This document shows, piece after piece, positions 63,144 to 64,000 of a DNA stretch of 64,000 bases. This stretch comes from Lachnospiraceae bacterium GAM79. Lineage in GTDB: Bacteria > Bacillota > Clostridia > Lachnospirales > Lachnospiraceae. The stretch is from contig AP018536.1 in NCBI GenBank assembly GCA_003584705.1, forward strand, positions 1,798,001-1,862,000, in the 5' to 3' direction. The position numbers and the translations under genes were made by a program. Under the pieces are notes generated by a model that saw only the letters and a program-made list of their open reading frames with translations, ran no database searches and was not told where the DNA came from. Position 1 is the stretch's first letter, and every line of letters begins with the position of its first letter.

Positions 63144-63449
63144 GTGATTCACTTTTTGGGAATACAGGATACATTGAAAGCGCTGGCAGATCCTATAAGG
63201 CGTGAAATACTAAATCTTCTGAAAAACGGTCGATTGTCGGCAGGAGAGATCTGCGAACATTTTCCGGTGACGGGGGCTTCCATATCGAGGCATTTGTCGG
63301 TGCTAAAGGAGGCAGATCTGATCCGGGACAAGCGGGAAGGAAAGTTTATTTATTATGAACTGAATGCTTCCGTGCTGGAAGAAATCATGTTATGGATCAC
63401 AGATTTGAAAGGAGCATCGGATAATGAAGGAAATGATACAGAAAAATAA
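63144..63449 (+). CDS. ArsR/SdpR-like winged-helix repressor
   Basis: 101 residues from GTG 63144. Begins IHFLGIQDTLKALADPIRREIL and has the recognition helix in GASISRHLSVLKEADLI, wing KREGKFIYYELN. Lacks the metal-binding CxC of arsenic sensors, as in SdpR. The last 26 bases overlap the SdpI-like gene. With it, it forms an autoregulated immunity-type pair: SdpR-like repressor plus membrane protein. Confidence 0.93.
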   Translation: MIHFLGIQDTLKALADPIRREILNLLKNGRLSAGEICEHFPVTGASISRHLSVLKEADLIRDKREGKFIYYELNASVLEEIMLWITDLKGASDNEGNDTEK

Positions 63450-64000
63450 AGGCAGGCTGATCTGCTCGGCATTTGTTATGTGCGTGGGCATTATATTGGG
63501 ATATACCTTTGAGAACAGTCTGTGGATAAACGGCACTTTTGCAGTGACTTATGTGGTAATAATGGCAGTAACTTTTTACGACAACAGAAACAGGCAGCAG
63601 AGTGACAAGGTCATAAGAATGGTTACGTGGATCGTGCCGGGAATGACATTGCTCTATAACGGTATCGCCAGATGGATTGATATGGGTGTAAAGAAAGAGA
63701 ATCTGCTCATGGTAATTTTGTATGTCGGAATGGGATTGCTATTTGTTATTGTGGGCAATTATCTGCCCAAGGTGAAACCGAACCGCACCATCGGCATCCG
63801 CGTCATATGGACATTGCAGGATGAGGAGAACTGGAATGCCACGCACCGCTTCAGTGGGAAAATATGGGTGGCAGCAGGACTATTGAGCATGATCTGTGGA
63901 CTGTTCAGTGACAGCATGGCTGCATTATTTCTGTTTATTTTCGCTATCACGGCAGCAGCTTTTGGCAGCATCCTGTATTCTTATCTCTATTATAGAAAGA
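63424..64000 (+). CDS. SdpI family membrane protein, cut by window end
   Basis: At least 192 residues; the frame is open to the last base. Helices near 12-30, 37-53, 68-85, 96-113, 147-163 and 167-185. The SdpI signature GNYLPKVKPNRTIGIRVIWT followed by DEENWNATHR is complete (about 116-145). In Bacillus subtilis SdpI gives immunity to the SdpC toxin and relays its presence to SdpR. No sdpABC genes are seen in this window, so it may serve defence against others' toxin. ATG follows AGGAG-poor GCATCGGATA; translation is probably coupled to the overlap. Confidence 0.92.
   Translation, partial: MKEMIQKNKGRLICSAFVMCVGIILGYTFENSLWINGTFAVTYVVIMAVTFYDNRNRQQSDKVIRMVTWIVPGMTLLYNGIARWIDMGVKKENLLMVILYVGMGLLFVIVGNYLPKVKPNRTIGIRVIWTLQDEENWNATHRFSGKIWVAAGLLSMICGLFSDSMAALFLFIFAITAAAFGSILYSYLYYRK

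Overview
The window looks like a chromosomal segment from a Lachnospiraceae-type member of the Clostridia (Gram-positive, anaerobic). Evidence: Pta-AckA acetate formation, a PPi-type phosphofructokinase, an adjacent ACT-domain/PFL-family pair, a Trp T-box leader, the Firmicutes order yceD-rpmF-plsX-acpP-rnc-smc-ftsY, and strong TTGACA/TATAAT promoters with AGGAGG ribosome sites. Genus is not decidable by eye. No rRNA, tRNA or CRISPR array was seen.

Layout. 1-7.6 kb: housekeeping genes (3' part of polA, coaE, an FtsA-like ATPase, an MBL hydrolase, ACT-domain protein, PFL-family protein). 7.6-11 kb: a large hairpin-rich intergenic element, an anchored secreted protein and tmcAL on the minus strand. 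11-15 kb: pta, ackA and PPi-dependent pfk. 15-19 kb: a two-component system bracketed by two exported proteins. 19.1-26.3 kb: the tryptophan operon trpE-trpGD-trpC-trpF-trpB-trpA behind a T-box with a TGG specifier. 26.7-40.4 kb: a 13.7-kb integrative mobilizable element (below). 40.9-50.9 kb: an A+T-rich accessory region with a small secreted protein, three lipoprotein or anchored proteins, a split ABC-2 exporter, a second exporter whose membrane domain is fused to its ATPase, decayed gene fragments and copies of a short repeat. 50.9-64 kb: core genes again (yceD, rpmF, plsX, acpP, rnc, smc, ftsY, ilvA), then a YitT protein, a MATE transporter behind a structured leader, and an ArsR/SdpI pair running off the end.

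The mobile element is the clearest story. It interrupts a gene for a membrane-anchored XRE regulator. The gene's 5' part ends at 26.69 kb and its 3' part resumes at 40.38 kb; joining them across a shared GGGAGA core restores the reading frame exactly. The element carries a TnpX-type large serine recombinase, a TnpW-like protein, a MobA/MobL relaxase with a candidate MOBQ-type oriT, a CHC2 zinc-finger primase-like protein plus a VapE-like ATPase followed by an iteron-like GTTGAC array, an excisionase-like HTH protein, and a BceRS-BceAB-like cargo (response regulator, intramembrane-type kinase, ABC ATPase, FtsX-type permease). Two cargo promoters share an operator-like motif at the same distance from the -10 box.

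Other points worth attention are three intergenic elements built of nested long and short hairpins, a structured leader in front of the MATE gene, and a low-G+C exporter region that may handle small secreted peptides. All functions are assigned by reading motifs and comparing with remembered families; no database search was possible.
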